From Acidobacteriota bacterium (lineage in GTDB: Bacteria; Acidobacteriota; Terriglobia; Terriglobales; SCQP01): a DNA stretch of 5,762 nt. Shown in pieces: positions 1 through 5,413 of this stretch. Each line of letters starts with the position of its first letter. The first letter of the stretch is position 1. The notes beneath the pieces are model-generated. The model was not told the DNA's origin. It saw only the letters and a program-made list of their open reading frames with translations, and ran no database searches. The stretch lies in NCBI GenBank assembly GCA_021818645.1, contig JAKATS010000189.1:1-5762 (forward strand), read 5' to 3'. The translations under genes were made by a program, and so were the position numbers.

Positions 1-314
1 CCGCCCTGGCCGCGTAGCTCCTGCACCGCGGTCTGATAACGCGCATCCACATCGGGCCGCTCATCGCGATCCACTTTGATGGGAATAAAGTGCTGGTTGA
101 TAACCTCGGCCACGGCCGCGTCTTCATAACTCTCGCGGTCCATCACGTGGCACCAGTGGCACCAGGCGGCGCCGATGTCGAGCAGCACGGGTTTATTTTC
201 CCGGCGCGCCGCGGCCAGCGCCGGTTCGCCCCAGACGCGCCACTGTACCGGTTGTCCGGCGGCGGAGCGTAAATAGAGGCTGGACTGGCGGGCTAGGTCG
301 TTGGACATCATCAT
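1..314 (-). CDS. DUF255/YyaL-type thioredoxin-fold protein, N-terminal part (cut by window edge)
   Basis: The reading frame enters from the left edge, so only the first 104 residues are visible. They contain W-C-H-W-C-H at residues 51-56, followed by an E-x-Y motif and K-V-D-R-D-E-R-P-D-V-D at 80-90. This is the typical start of the YyaL/spermatogenesis-associated protein 20 family: a thioredoxin-like domain, which in full-length members (about 600-700 residues) is followed by an alpha/alpha-barrel like that of sugar epimerases. The visible end, QELRGQGG, matches the family position just before the conserved GGWP segment. The redox-like CxxC is visible; the physiological substrate of the family is not well established. 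Three consecutive ATG codons (314, 311, 308) could each be the start. I chose the first, and no strong Shine-Dalgarno sequence separates them. The gene is divergent from the zinc-ribbon gene at 551, sharing a 236-bp intergenic region. Confidence 0.93.
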   Translation of the reverse strand, partial: MMMSNDLARQSSLYLRSAAGQPVQWRVWGEPALAAARRENKPVLLDIGAAWCHWCHVMDRESYEDAAVAEVINQHFIPIKVDRDERPDVDARYQTAVQELRGQG

Positions 315-419
315 TAATTTTATGGGGTCTGCACTGGCAGCGGTCCGTAAGGTTATGCAAATGTAACATTTCTACCCATCGAAAATAGGGAAAACCTCGA
401 AAGCATGGGCTTTTTAACC

Positions 420-448
420 TTGACATCGCCGGATATTGTGGAAAAATT
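420..448 (+). promoter_or_regulatory. Possible sigma-70-type promoter upstream of the zinc-ribbon gene
   Basis: A perfect TTGACA lies at 420-425. A 17-nt spacer leads to AAAATT at 443-448, which matches the -10 consensus at only three of six positions. The surrounding sequence is AT-rich compared with the genes. The placement fits transcription toward the gene at 551, but the poor -10 element makes this tentative. Confidence 0.25.
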
Positions 449-462
449 GTGAATATTTTTGC

Positions 463-477
463 TTCCCAGTCTGGGAA
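463..477. promoter_or_regulatory. Perfect 15-bp palindrome, candidate operator
   Basis: TTCCCAG and CTGGGAA form perfect 7-bp inverted arms around a single central T. The site lies 73 bp before the ATG at 551 and 149 bp before the divergent start at 314, in the AT-rich part of the shared intergenic region. Its size and symmetry suit a dimeric DNA-binding regulator, and it sits just after a possible promoter. The stem is too short and lacks a directly following T-tract of useful length to be a convincing terminator. The regulator is unknown. Confidence 0.4.
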
Positions 478-550
478 AATCCGTATAGGTTGCGATTTTT
501 TTCATACGGGCAGTGGTTTTGGCGGGGTATTTGCAGGAATAGCGAACTGA

Positions 551-829
551 ATGATGACTTCTCCACTTCATCGTTGCCAGGGATGCGCCCGTGATCTGGA
601 CTTCACCTCCACCATCGCGCCGCGTCTGGGCTTGGTTACAGTCGTATGCCAGCGCTGCCGGCACCGGCACTTGTTTTCCGCCAGCGAACTCACCACCGCG
701 CGCCAGCAACTGGCGCAGGTCGAGCAAAAACGCGGCCTGCCCTACCAGGGCTATCAGATTGCCGCCGCTCAGGCCATGTCCCGCCTGGTTTTGCGCGTGA
801 AGGTATCATCGGCGCTGCCCTCGAAGTAA
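551..829 (+). CDS. Small zinc-ribbon-like protein (two CxxC pairs)
   Basis: I do not recognise the family. The 92-residue product has CQGC at 9-12 and CQRC at 33-36. This CxxC-N20-CxxC arrangement is typical of a zinc ribbon that binds one Zn(II) through four cysteines. The second knuckle is followed by R-H-R-H (37-40) and then a helical, Gln-rich segment (about 45-60). There is no signal peptide or membrane segment, so the protein is likely cytoplasmic. The start ATG is followed directly by a second ATG at 554; AGGA at 535-538 is a rather distant Shine-Dalgarno. Third codon positions are GC-rich, unlike the other two frames here, which supports real coding. Such small ribbons can act as nucleic-acid-binding or protein-contact modules, but nothing here fixes the role. 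A membrane-protein gene follows on the same strand after 114 bp. Confidence 0.62.
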   Translation: MMTSPLHRCQGCARDLDFTSTIAPRLGLVTVVCQRCRHRHLFSASELTTARQQLAQVEQKRGLPYQGYQIAAAQAMSRLVLRVKVSSALPSK

Positions 830-943
830 TCCCCGCTCCGTAATTTGTGAGCATCTAACGCTCGCTTTGCCTGTGCATAAATTCTGAGTACTTACGGCGC
901 TTCATCCCCGTCATGCATCCGTCCGGTTAGGGGGAATCCTGTA

Positions 944-1441
944 ATGAAACGCCTGCTTACCGATGTCGCACTGGGGATGGCGGCCGGCGTCGCCGCTACC
1001 GCCGCTTTGAATGCCTGGATCAAAGCCATACAGCCTAAAAATGCCGCGCCTGGTACGGATGAGCCTTCCACCGTCAAAGTAGCCGTGCGCGGCATGCGCC
1101 AATTCGGCGTGCATGCGCCTTCGCGCCGGGCCCGGCAGCTTGGCGGCCAGGCGGTGCATTGGAGTTACGGTGCGGCCTGGGGCGGAATTGCGGGCGCGGC
1201 GGCCAGCCTGGGCTTTCCCCTGCATCGTTGGGGCGGCTTGCCCTTCGGCACCGGCTTATGGCTGCTGGGTGATATCTGGCTTTTGCCCAGACTGGGGCTG
1301 GAAAAACCGCCCAGCGCCTACCCGGCCAAAGCCCATGCCCGCTATCTGGGCGCGCACTGGAGTTACGGCGCAACCCTGGCGGCGTTATGGCTGCTGCGCG
1401 AGCGCGCTCGCCCGCGGCGCCGCTGGCTCCGCGCGGCTTAG
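944..1441 (+). CDS. Predicted multi-pass membrane protein with duplicated HWSYG motif
   Basis: The 165-residue product begins MKRLLTDVALG and has about four hydrophobic segments (roughly 7-27, 72-91, 98-117 and 135-151), so it is probably an inner-membrane protein. HWSYG occurs twice, at 72-76 and 138-142, each time at the start of a hydrophobic helix followed by small residues (AAWGG and ATLAA). This suggests an internal duplication of a helix-hairpin unit. The pattern loosely recalls DUF1440/YagU-like membrane proteins, but I cannot assign it firmly. The C-terminus is very basic (RERARPRRRWLR), which predicts a cytoplasmic tail. AGGGGGA about 8 nt before the ATG is a good ribosome binding site and supports this start. 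The gene converges on the next gene, whose stop lies only 5 bp away, with no hairpin between them. Confidence 0.75.
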   Translation: MKRLLTDVALGMAAGVAATAALNAWIKAIQPKNAAPGTDEPSTVKVAVRGMRQFGVHAPSRRARQLGGQAVHWSYGAAWGGIAGAAASLGFPLHRWGGLPFGTGLWLLGDIWLLPRLGLEKPPSAYPAKAHARYLGAHWSYGATLAALWLLRERARPRRRWLRAA

Positions 1442-1446
1442 GATTT

Positions 1447-1791
1447 TCAGCTTGACTTTGTCTGGTGAAAGTATTTTTGTGTGCAGGGCCGAAATAAAAA
1501 ATAGGCCAGCGCCGCCAGCAATAATGAATGAATCACCAGCCGTGAAATCACCGGCCAGCTCACTGCCACATGAAAGCCCATCCATAACAGAGCCAGCCAC
1601 CGCGCCCAGCCGCGCCCGCTAAGCAATAAAACGCCAATGGCGATCGCGGCCAGTTCCGTGATCGTGATCCAGAGATAGTCACTGGCCAGGGGATGGCGCA
1701 GGCCATGTGCGCTCGTATGCGCCACCTGCGCCAGAGCTCCCACGGCGATCAATAGCCAGGCGATGATGGTCACGGCGAGAGGACGTTTCAT
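1447..1791 (-). CDS. Small four-helix membrane protein, unknown function
   Basis: The 114-residue product is mostly hydrophobic, with predicted membrane helices at about 5-22, 40-57, 63-80 and 85-101. The N-terminus MKRPLAV is short and positive, and a Trp/Arg-rich turn (SGRGWARWLALLW, 58-70) separates helices 2 and 3. Two His residues (25 and 29) sit in the first extracytoplasmic loop. There is no catalytic motif and I do not recognise the family; small proteins of this layout are often annotated only as hypothetical membrane proteins. The ATG at 1791 has no clear Shine-Dalgarno, but the hydrophobic pattern begins right after it, so the start is reasonable. It lies 50 bp downstream of the acetyltransferase stop on the same strand, so the two could be cotranscribed. 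Its 3' end converges on the membrane-protein gene at 944-1441. Confidence 0.72.
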   Translation of the reverse strand: MKRPLAVTIIAWLLIAVGALAQVAHTSAHGLRHPLASDYLWITITELAAIAIGVLLLSGRGWARWLALLWMGFHVAVSWPVISRLVIHSLLLAALAYFLFRPCTQKYFHQTKSS

Positions 1792-1841
1792 ATGAGTGAA
1801 TCTTTACCGATCACTAAAGTTCTGAGCTCGGCTGGCGTTGC

Positions 1842-2366
1842 TTAGTGTTTCGCATAATGGTGCAGGGGCAGCCGGTACACGGCCATTTTTACCTTTTCAT
1901 GCCCCATCGTCGTCTCCGCCGGGCCATCGTAGGCGAAGCCATTTTTTTCATACCACGCCCGCGCCGCTTTCAGCTCGCCATGGACCGCGACCCAGAGCCA
2001 GGGCGCCCCGGCCGCCCGCGCGGCCGCAATCACCGCATCCAGCATCTTTTTCCCCTGCCCCTGCTGTTGCGCCTCGGGCAATAGATACAGGCTGCGCAGC
2101 ACCGCGCCGGGCGGGTCTTCGGCCGGGTCGCCCAGCGAAAGCATGGCGAAGCCGGCCGGCTGCCCATCCTGATCCAGCAGAAAACCGCGTAGATCGGAGC
2201 GCTGGTGGCATTGGCGCAGCCAGTCCAGCGAATAGGCCTTGTCCAGGTATTCGCGCCGCGAGGCCTCGGGCACCAGATCGCGATAGGTATTTTCCCAGGC
2301 GCGCATTGCCACGGACTGTATGGCTTCGGCATCGGCCCCGGTGGTGGCTCGAATTTTATAGTTCAC
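1842..2366 (-). CDS. GNAT-family N-acetyltransferase
   Basis: This encodes an acetyl-CoA-dependent N-acetyltransferase of the GNAT fold, of unknown substrate. With the GTG start at 2366 the product has 174 residues, about the usual length for a single GNAT domain, and begins MNYKIRATTGADAEAI, the common first strand and helix. Motif A is L-R-S-L-Y-L-L-P-E at 90-98, followed by QQGQGK (101-106), the acetyl-CoA pyrophosphate-binding loop. Motif B is A-R-A-W-Y-E-K-N-G-F at 135-144, which contains the frequent catalytic-region Tyr and the NGF turn. An ATG at 2432 in the same frame would add 22 residues that do not resemble the fold. The frame stays open up to 2531, but only by reading through palindromic repeats. 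Neither start has a strong Shine-Dalgarno, so the start is uncertain while the family is clear. Confidence 0.9.
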   Translation of the reverse strand: MNYKIRATTGADAEAIQSVAMRAWENTYRDLVPEASRREYLDKAYSLDWLRQCHQRSDLRGFLLDQDGQPAGFAMLSLGDPAEDPPGAVLRSLYLLPEAQQQGQGKKMLDAVIAAARAAGAPWLWVAVHGELKAARAWYEKNGFAYDGPAETTMGHEKVKMAVYRLPLHHYAKH

Positions 2367-2499
2367 CGCAACAGGGTAGCAGGCAATCCGGCCAGTTCGA
2401 AGGATAAGCTTTCCCTGGTTGTGATCTATCATCTGCGCTTCTGTTTGTTTGCCGGCGTGGCTGCGGCATAGCCTGAAACTTGTAGTGTCTGAATAGGGT

Positions 2500-2534
2500 C
2501 GGGTGCCGGGTCGGCCATTTCTACCCGGCACCCG
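2500..2534. repeat. Palindromic repeat unit 1 (perfect 12-bp arms)
   Basis: CGGGTGCCGGGT at 2500-2511 and its exact complement ACCCGGCACCCG at 2523-2534 form a 12-bp stem with an 11-nt loop. The motif CGTTA follows the right arm. The unit lies between the acetyltransferase start and the ATPase stop. It could work as a Rho-independent-like or processing hairpin on either strand, but no T-tract follows on either side. It is better read as the first member of a repeat family, with related units at 2568 and 2635. Confidence 0.85.
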
Positions 2535-2567
2535 TTAAATAACTGTTAAGCAAGGGTTTGTAATTTT

Positions 2568-2601
2568 CGGGTGCCGGATTAAAAACCCCTCCTGGCACCC
2601 G
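2568..2601. repeat. Palindromic repeat unit 2 (10-bp arms, one wobble)
   Basis: CGGGTGCCGG at 2568-2577 and CTGGCACCCG at 2592-2601 pair over ten positions with one G-T wobble and a 14-nt A/C-rich loop. As in unit 1, GTTA follows the right arm. The left arm begins 68 bp after that of unit 1, and the right arms end 67 bp apart (2534 and 2601). Loop and spacer sequences differ between units, so only the arms and the period are conserved. Confidence 0.8.
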
Positions 2602-2624
2602 TTATCTTATTGATTTAAATGGCT

Positions 2625-4268
2625 TTAGCTTTCATGGGTGCCGGGTTGAGGCTGAAAAAAAGTTGTTTGCTTGAGTTCGACCATGCGAATTCCATGACTG
2701 CGTGATATTTTTACCTCAATTCCATATTGTTCCAGGTTGGTTTGCATCCGCCGCATATAGATACCGAGTTGCACTGCGGTGAGTCTTTTCTGCCGGTAGG
2801 CCATGGGCCATAAGGCTTGGGCGAGATCGTCCATTTTGCCCTTCCATTCCGTTTTATTCGCCATAAAACTCACAATCGCGTGTCCGGTCTCGTCCCGCTC
2901 CAGCAGCGCCTCGTTTTTCTGCCGGGTGTTTCGCCCCAGCGCCTGCAGAAAATATTCCGGATCTTCATGCTTCCCCGCCATCATCGCCCGTCCCCAGGCG
3001 GCAAAATCCGCCATGCGCGGCAGGTTCAGCGATCCCGGCATCTGCTTGTACATCGCCATCGTCGCGCTCAAATCGGCCAGCAGTAGTCCGAGAAATTTTG
3101 CGTAATGGATATGAACCCTGTCCATGATCCGCTTCTCTTCCGCCCGCACCTTCCCCAGTTGCAGCTTCAGCACCAGTGCCCGGTCCAGCCAGTCTGGAGC
3201 CTCGGACGGAGTCTCCAGCGCGGTCAGAATCATCGGCCGTCTGGCGCCAACGACCACGTCCTCGCCGTTGCTGTAATGCCGCCGTTTCACATAGCTCAGC
3301 CCGGTTACGCCCCGGCAGAGCATATTCGACTGCCGCGCGGTCAGCCGGCCCAGGTTGTCGAATACCGGCACGGCATGTTTTTCCAGCACCTGCGCAAATA
3401 CCGCTTCTCCCGGCAGTCCCATGACCTCCGTGTGGCTGGGGTCGGTCAGCATCCGTAGAATTTTGGCCATGGTCGTTTTGCCGCTGCCCTGCGGCCCTGT
3501 GAGCACCAGCATCGGCGTCGGGATCATCGGATTGTAGGCCGCCATGATCCAGCCGAAAAGCAGCATCAGATCCATCCGGTCCGTTGGCGCCAGCAGATAT
3601 TCCAGCATCTCGCGGTCGCCCTCCGGCTCCGGTGCTGGCAAGGGCATTTGGTGCCGGCAATGCTTGAAATATACCGGCGCATGGGACACAATGCGCCAGC
3701 CCTGAGGCGCGATCTGAACCACTCGCCCGCTGCCGTCGCACAGATCCAGCCAGATTCCCTCCCGGGTCAGCGCCCGCCGCAGATGCAGCATTGCCATGTT
3801 TTCCTGGAAATGAGCCCGATGTTCCAGTTCCCGCAGCGCTTCCTGCACCGCCTGCCGCCGCGGCGCATGATTCTCCCTGCTCTGGTAAAGACCGGCAAGA
3901 AAGTGTGCGCATTCTTCCGCCCTCAGCTCGAACGTCACCCGTCCAGATACGCCATCAAAAACAATGAATGGCTCTCCGCCGGGCTGGCGAAATAATTTGG
4001 CTGCTTTCGTGTAGTCCAGCAGTATCTGGGTCTCCGAGCGGACCGGCGCCGTGCTTGTCTCGGCTTGCTGGCTCAGCTGCGCGATCGCATCCAGTAATGC
4101 CAGTTCCTGATCCGCTCCCGGTCGCTTTCGCTTCGGCTCTTCGTGGTGGTGGTCGCGTGCCGGTGGAATCCGGCGGGCTTCGCTGGACTCGCTTTCCGGT
4201 CTGGGCTCGTTTGCCTGTTTCGCCTGCGCGGCTTGCGCCGCGGCATTTTTATTGAATCGTTGAAACAC
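2625..4268 (-). CDS. Helicase-type P-loop ATPase of phage/plasmid primase systems (stand-alone)
   Basis: The 547-residue product reads as a DNA-replication ATPase related to superfamily 3 / AAA+ helicases found beside or fused to primases in prophages, plasmids and integrative elements. Residues 1-75 are low-complexity and charged, with a HHH run. Residues 80-210 match the family's leader domain (G-W-R-I-V at 190-194). Walker A is GPQGSGKTT (258-266), followed by TDPS (275-278). V-F-D-N-L-G at 302-307 is the Walker B-type strand. Next come LCRGVTG (317-323), the R-R-H-Y-S-N-G segment (329-335), the sensor-like RRPMILTAL (343-351) and L-D-R-A-L (361-365), a likely arginine finger. L-P-R-M-A-D-F-A-A-W (416-425) and a winged-helix-like C-terminus complete the family layout. 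The family is recalled from motifs, not from a search. No primase domain is present. The GTG start is set by a near-ideal Shine-Dalgarno. The gene stands alone between repeats, which suggests a mobile-element relic or a minimal element. Confidence 0.88.
   Translation of the reverse strand: MFQRFNKNAAAQAAQAKQANEPRPESESSEARRIPPARDHHHEEPKRKRPGADQELALLDAIAQLSQQAETSTAPVRSETQILLDYTKAAKLFRQPGGEPFIVFDGVSGRVTFELRAEECAHFLAGLYQSRENHAPRRQAVQEALRELEHRAHFQENMAMLHLRRALTREGIWLDLCDGSGRVVQIAPQGWRIVSHAPVYFKHCRHQMPLPAPEPEGDREMLEYLLAPTDRMDLMLLFGWIMAAYNPMIPTPMLVLTGPQGSGKTTMAKILRMLTDPSHTEVMGLPGEAVFAQVLEKHAVPVFDNLGRLTARQSNMLCRGVTGLSYVKRRHYSNGEDVVVGARRPMILTALETPSEAPDWLDRALVLKLQLGKVRAEEKRIMDRVHIHYAKFLGLLLADLSATMAMYKQMPGSLNLPRMADFAAWGRAMMAGKHEDPEYFLQALGRNTRQKNEALLERDETGHAIVSFMANKTEWKGKMDDLAQALWPMAYRQKRLTAVQLGIYMRRMQTNLEQYGIEVKISRSHGIRMVELKQTTFFQPQPGTHES
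2635..2648. repeat. Third, half copy of the repeat inside the ATPase 3' end
   Basis: GGGTGCCGGGTTG at 2636-2648 repeats the left arm of units 1 and 2, 67 bp after the arm of unit 2. No right arm is visible. On the minus strand it encodes the QPGTH of the ATPase C-terminal tail, so the repeat array and the coding sequence overlap. Confidence 0.7.
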
Positions 4269-4273
4269 ACTCC

Positions 4274-4280
4274 CCTCCTT
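4274..4280 (-). promoter_or_regulatory. Strong Shine-Dalgarno site of the ATPase gene
   Basis: AAGGAGG reads on the minus strand from 4280 to 4274, with 5 nt between GGAGG and the GTG at 4268-4266. It is the best ribosome binding site in the window and decides the GTG start over the out-of-frame GTG at 4270. Confidence 0.8.
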
Positions 4281-4346
4281 AAACCTATGGCTGGTATTTG
4301 AGGGGGAGCCTCTTTAGCGGAACAGATTTATTTTCTTTGCGCAATT

Positions 4347-4360
4347 CCCCCTTTAGGGGG
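4347..4360. promoter_or_regulatory. CCCCCTTTAGGGGG palindrome upstream of the ATPase
   Basis: Perfect 6-bp arms CCCCCT and AGGGGG flank TT. The site is 79 bp upstream of the ATPase start, where an operator could control it. A related CTAAAG core recurs on the minus strand near 4313-4319, beside another C/G run. No regulator gene is visible nearby. Confidence 0.35.
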
Positions 4361-4369
4361 TATATCACT

Positions 4370-4384
4370 TTCCCTTATTGGGAA
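4370..4384. promoter_or_regulatory. TTCCC-N5-GGGAA palindrome upstream of the ATPase
   Basis: TTCCC at 4370-4374 and GGGAA at 4380-4384 form perfect 5-bp arms around TTATT. It lies 9 bp from the CCCCCT palindrome, so the pair may form one regulatory region. TTCCC/GGGAA also occurs in the 463-477 palindrome, but with different spacing (TTCCCAGTCTGGGAA), so a shared regulator is not implied. Confidence 0.3.
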
Positions 4385-4441
4385 TATCGGAACCCGGAAC
4401 TTTATTTCTGTCATCCAGACCGAACGCTGGAACGGCGGAGC

Positions 4442-4605
4442 AAAAAAAAGTGGCCTTGCCATACTCGCCATATGGGTTAGCGCCGATGTTCCTGGGACCT
4501 TGTGCGGCCCGCGCGCTGCAGGCCCCGCGCGTTGTCGAGCCTAAGCGGGACGCGTGGCATACCAAGCCTCAGGTTTTGTGTTTTCATGCCGCGCAGGGGC
4601 CCGCG
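4442..4605 (-). ncRNA. Possible structured small RNA (speculative)
   Basis: On the minus strand, TTTACT (4639-4634), a 16-nt spacer and TCTAAT (4617-4612) make a plausible promoter. A T8 run at 4449-4442 follows the small hairpin TGGC-AAG-GCCA (4461-4451). This would give a transcript of about 160 nt. Segments near its two ends pair imperfectly (4452-4462 with 4554-4568), and an inner CGCGCG stem (4510-4515 with 4526-4531) closes a 10-nt loop. The length and long interrupted stem recall 6S-type RNAs, but I do not recognise any conserved 6S sequence. One wobble pair favours the opposite strand. The pairing could also be chance in GC-rich DNA. Confidence 0.15.
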
Positions 4606-4647
4606 CCAGGTATTAGAGTGCTGTGCAGGTAGTAGTAAACTTCCCCT

Positions 4648-5268
4648 ATGCGCGAAATTGTCATTCTCTCTTTATTGGCTTCCATGGCTCTCATGCTGGG
4701 CGCCTGTCATAGTTCCTCTCCTTCGGCTGTTACCGGCCCCACGCCCGCGGCGCCGGGCAACTACTCGGCCACCATCGTGACCAATATGGGGAATATTGAT
4801 ATCGAATTATTTCCCCAGCAGGCGCCGCTGGCCGTCGGCAACTTCGTCGGCCTCGCCGAAGGCACCCAGGCCTGGATCAATCCCGCCAATGGGCAGGTCG
4901 AGCATAAGCCGCTCTACAACGGCACCATTTTCCATCGCGTCATCCCCGGCTTCATGATCCAGGGCGGAGATCCACTTGGCACCGGCACCGGCACCCCCGG
5001 CTATCAGTTTAAAAATGAGATTGCTCCCGGCCTGACATTCGACCGCGCCGGCCGCGTGGGCATGGCCAACGCCGGACCCAACACCAACGGCTCCCAGTTC
5101 TTCATCACCACCGGCCCGCAGCCGCATCTGAATGGCGGCTATACCATTTTTGGTCAGGTTACCGGCGGCCAGTCCGTGGTGGACGCCATCTCGAAGGTTC
5201 CCCGCAACAGCTCCGACCGGCCTCTGAAACCGGTCGTGATCGAAAAAGTCGAGATTCACAAAAGCTGA
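4648..5268 (+). CDS. Cyclophilin-type peptidyl-prolyl cis-trans isomerase, predicted lipoprotein
   Basis: This enzyme catalyses cis-trans isomerisation of X-Pro peptide bonds, probably outside the cytoplasm. The 206-residue product starts with a lipoprotein signal peptide (M-R-E, hydrophobic 4-17, lipobox LGAC ending at Cys20), then a Ser/Pro/Ala-rich linker (21-38) and one complete cyclophilin domain (about 40-204). Catalytic-site signatures are F-H-R-V (Arg97), GFMIQGGD (101-108; Phe102, Met103, Gln105) and M-A-N-A-G-P-N-T-N-G-S-Q-F-F-I (139-153; Gln150, Phe152). The position of human CypA Trp121 is His160 and that of His126 is Tyr165. Loss of this Trp is associated with weak cyclosporin binding in bacterial cyclophilins. 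The ATG has only a weak upstream Shine-Dalgarno, but the signal peptide begins immediately and fixes it. A strong hairpin lies 15 bp after the stop, so it is probably monocistronic. Confidence 0.96.
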   Translation: MREIVILSLLASMALMLGACHSSSPSAVTGPTPAAPGNYSATIVTNMGNIDIELFPQQAPLAVGNFVGLAEGTQAWINPANGQVEHKPLYNGTIFHRVIPGFMIQGGDPLGTGTGTPGYQFKNEIAPGLTFDRAGRVGMANAGPNTNGSQFFITTGPQPHLNGGYTIFGQVTGGQSVVDAISKVPRNSSDRPLKPVVIEKVEIHKS

Positions 5269-5283
5269 ATCTCACGCCCCATT

Positions 5284-5324
5284 TTGTGGCCCATTCAAGC
5301 GCAGTTCGCTTGAGTGGGGCACAA
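5284..5324. terminator. Long hairpin after the cyclophilin gene, candidate terminator or intergenic repeat
   Basis: Arms 5284-5301 and 5307-5324 pair over 18 positions, with one G-G mismatch, one G-T wobble and a 5-nt loop CAGTT. It begins 15 bp after the cyclophilin stop. A T6 tract lies at 5338-5343, 13 nt beyond the stem, so a classic intrinsic terminator is not certain. The GTGGCCCA/TGGGGCAC arms look like palindromes I associate with Acidobacteriota intergenic regions, so it may belong to a dispersed repeat family that doubles as a transcript 3' end. Confidence 0.6.
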
Positions 5325-5413
5325 GTGGACCCGCCAATTTTTTGATTGTGCGGGGGGAGACGCGGGCTTTAGATTGCAGTTATGCGAAGCTCAATGCTTT
5401 AAGAGATTAGCGT

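Larger units (their letters stand above)
4281..4647. other. Gene-free region between two divergent genes
   Basis: No convincing gene lies here. The part nearest the ATPase (about 4281-4400) is AT-rich with G/C runs and short palindromes and should hold the ATPase promoter, although no good -35/-10 pair is visible. The part nearest the cyclophilin gene (about 4430-4610) is GC-rich with self-complementary stretches and an A8 run. Overlapping small open frames on both strands lack ribosome binding sites and known motifs. The segment at 4404-4440, beginning CTGTCATCCAGACCG, resembles degenerate intergenic repeats seen in some bacteria, but I see no second copy in this window. Confidence 0.6.

Noticed and set aside
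1113..1622. A 169-codon plus-strand open frame overlapping two membrane-protein genes
   Set aside because: It overlaps two better-supported genes on opposite strands and has no recognisable features.
1792..1845. A 17-codon plus-strand ORF starting next to the minus-strand start at 1791
   Set aside because: GAGAGGA lies at a usable distance, but the peptide is too short to judge, has no features, and its end overlaps the acetyltransferase stop.
1838..2407. A 189-codon plus-strand open frame across the acetyltransferase gene
   Set aside because: Pro/Arg/Ala/His-rich shadow of the GNAT gene, without ribosome binding site or motifs.
2367..2531. Upstream in-frame extension of the acetyltransferase (to 2432 or 2531)
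   Set aside because: The extension does not resemble the GNAT fold, and the longest version reads through palindromic repeat 1. The GTG at 2366 gives the canonical start of the domain.
2500..2648. CRISPR array
   Set aside because: Repeats are only 9-12 bp, come as inverted pairs, number three at most, and no cas gene is nearby.
2965..3912. A 315-codon open frame on the minus strand inside the ATPase gene
   Set aside because: It is out of frame with the ATPase, has Gly/Ala/Arg-rich composition typical of a shifted GC-rich frame, and shows no motif. The ATPase frame has clear family motifs over the same bases.
4365..4632. Overlapping small open frames on both strands in the ATPase-cyclophilin gap
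   Set aside because: No ribosome binding sites, no motifs and odd composition; a structured non-coding region explains the GC-rich self-complementarity at least as well.
4807..5259. A 150-codon open frame antisense to the cyclophilin gene
   Set aside because: Gly/Ala-rich composition without motifs; the plus strand encodes a complete cyclophilin domain.
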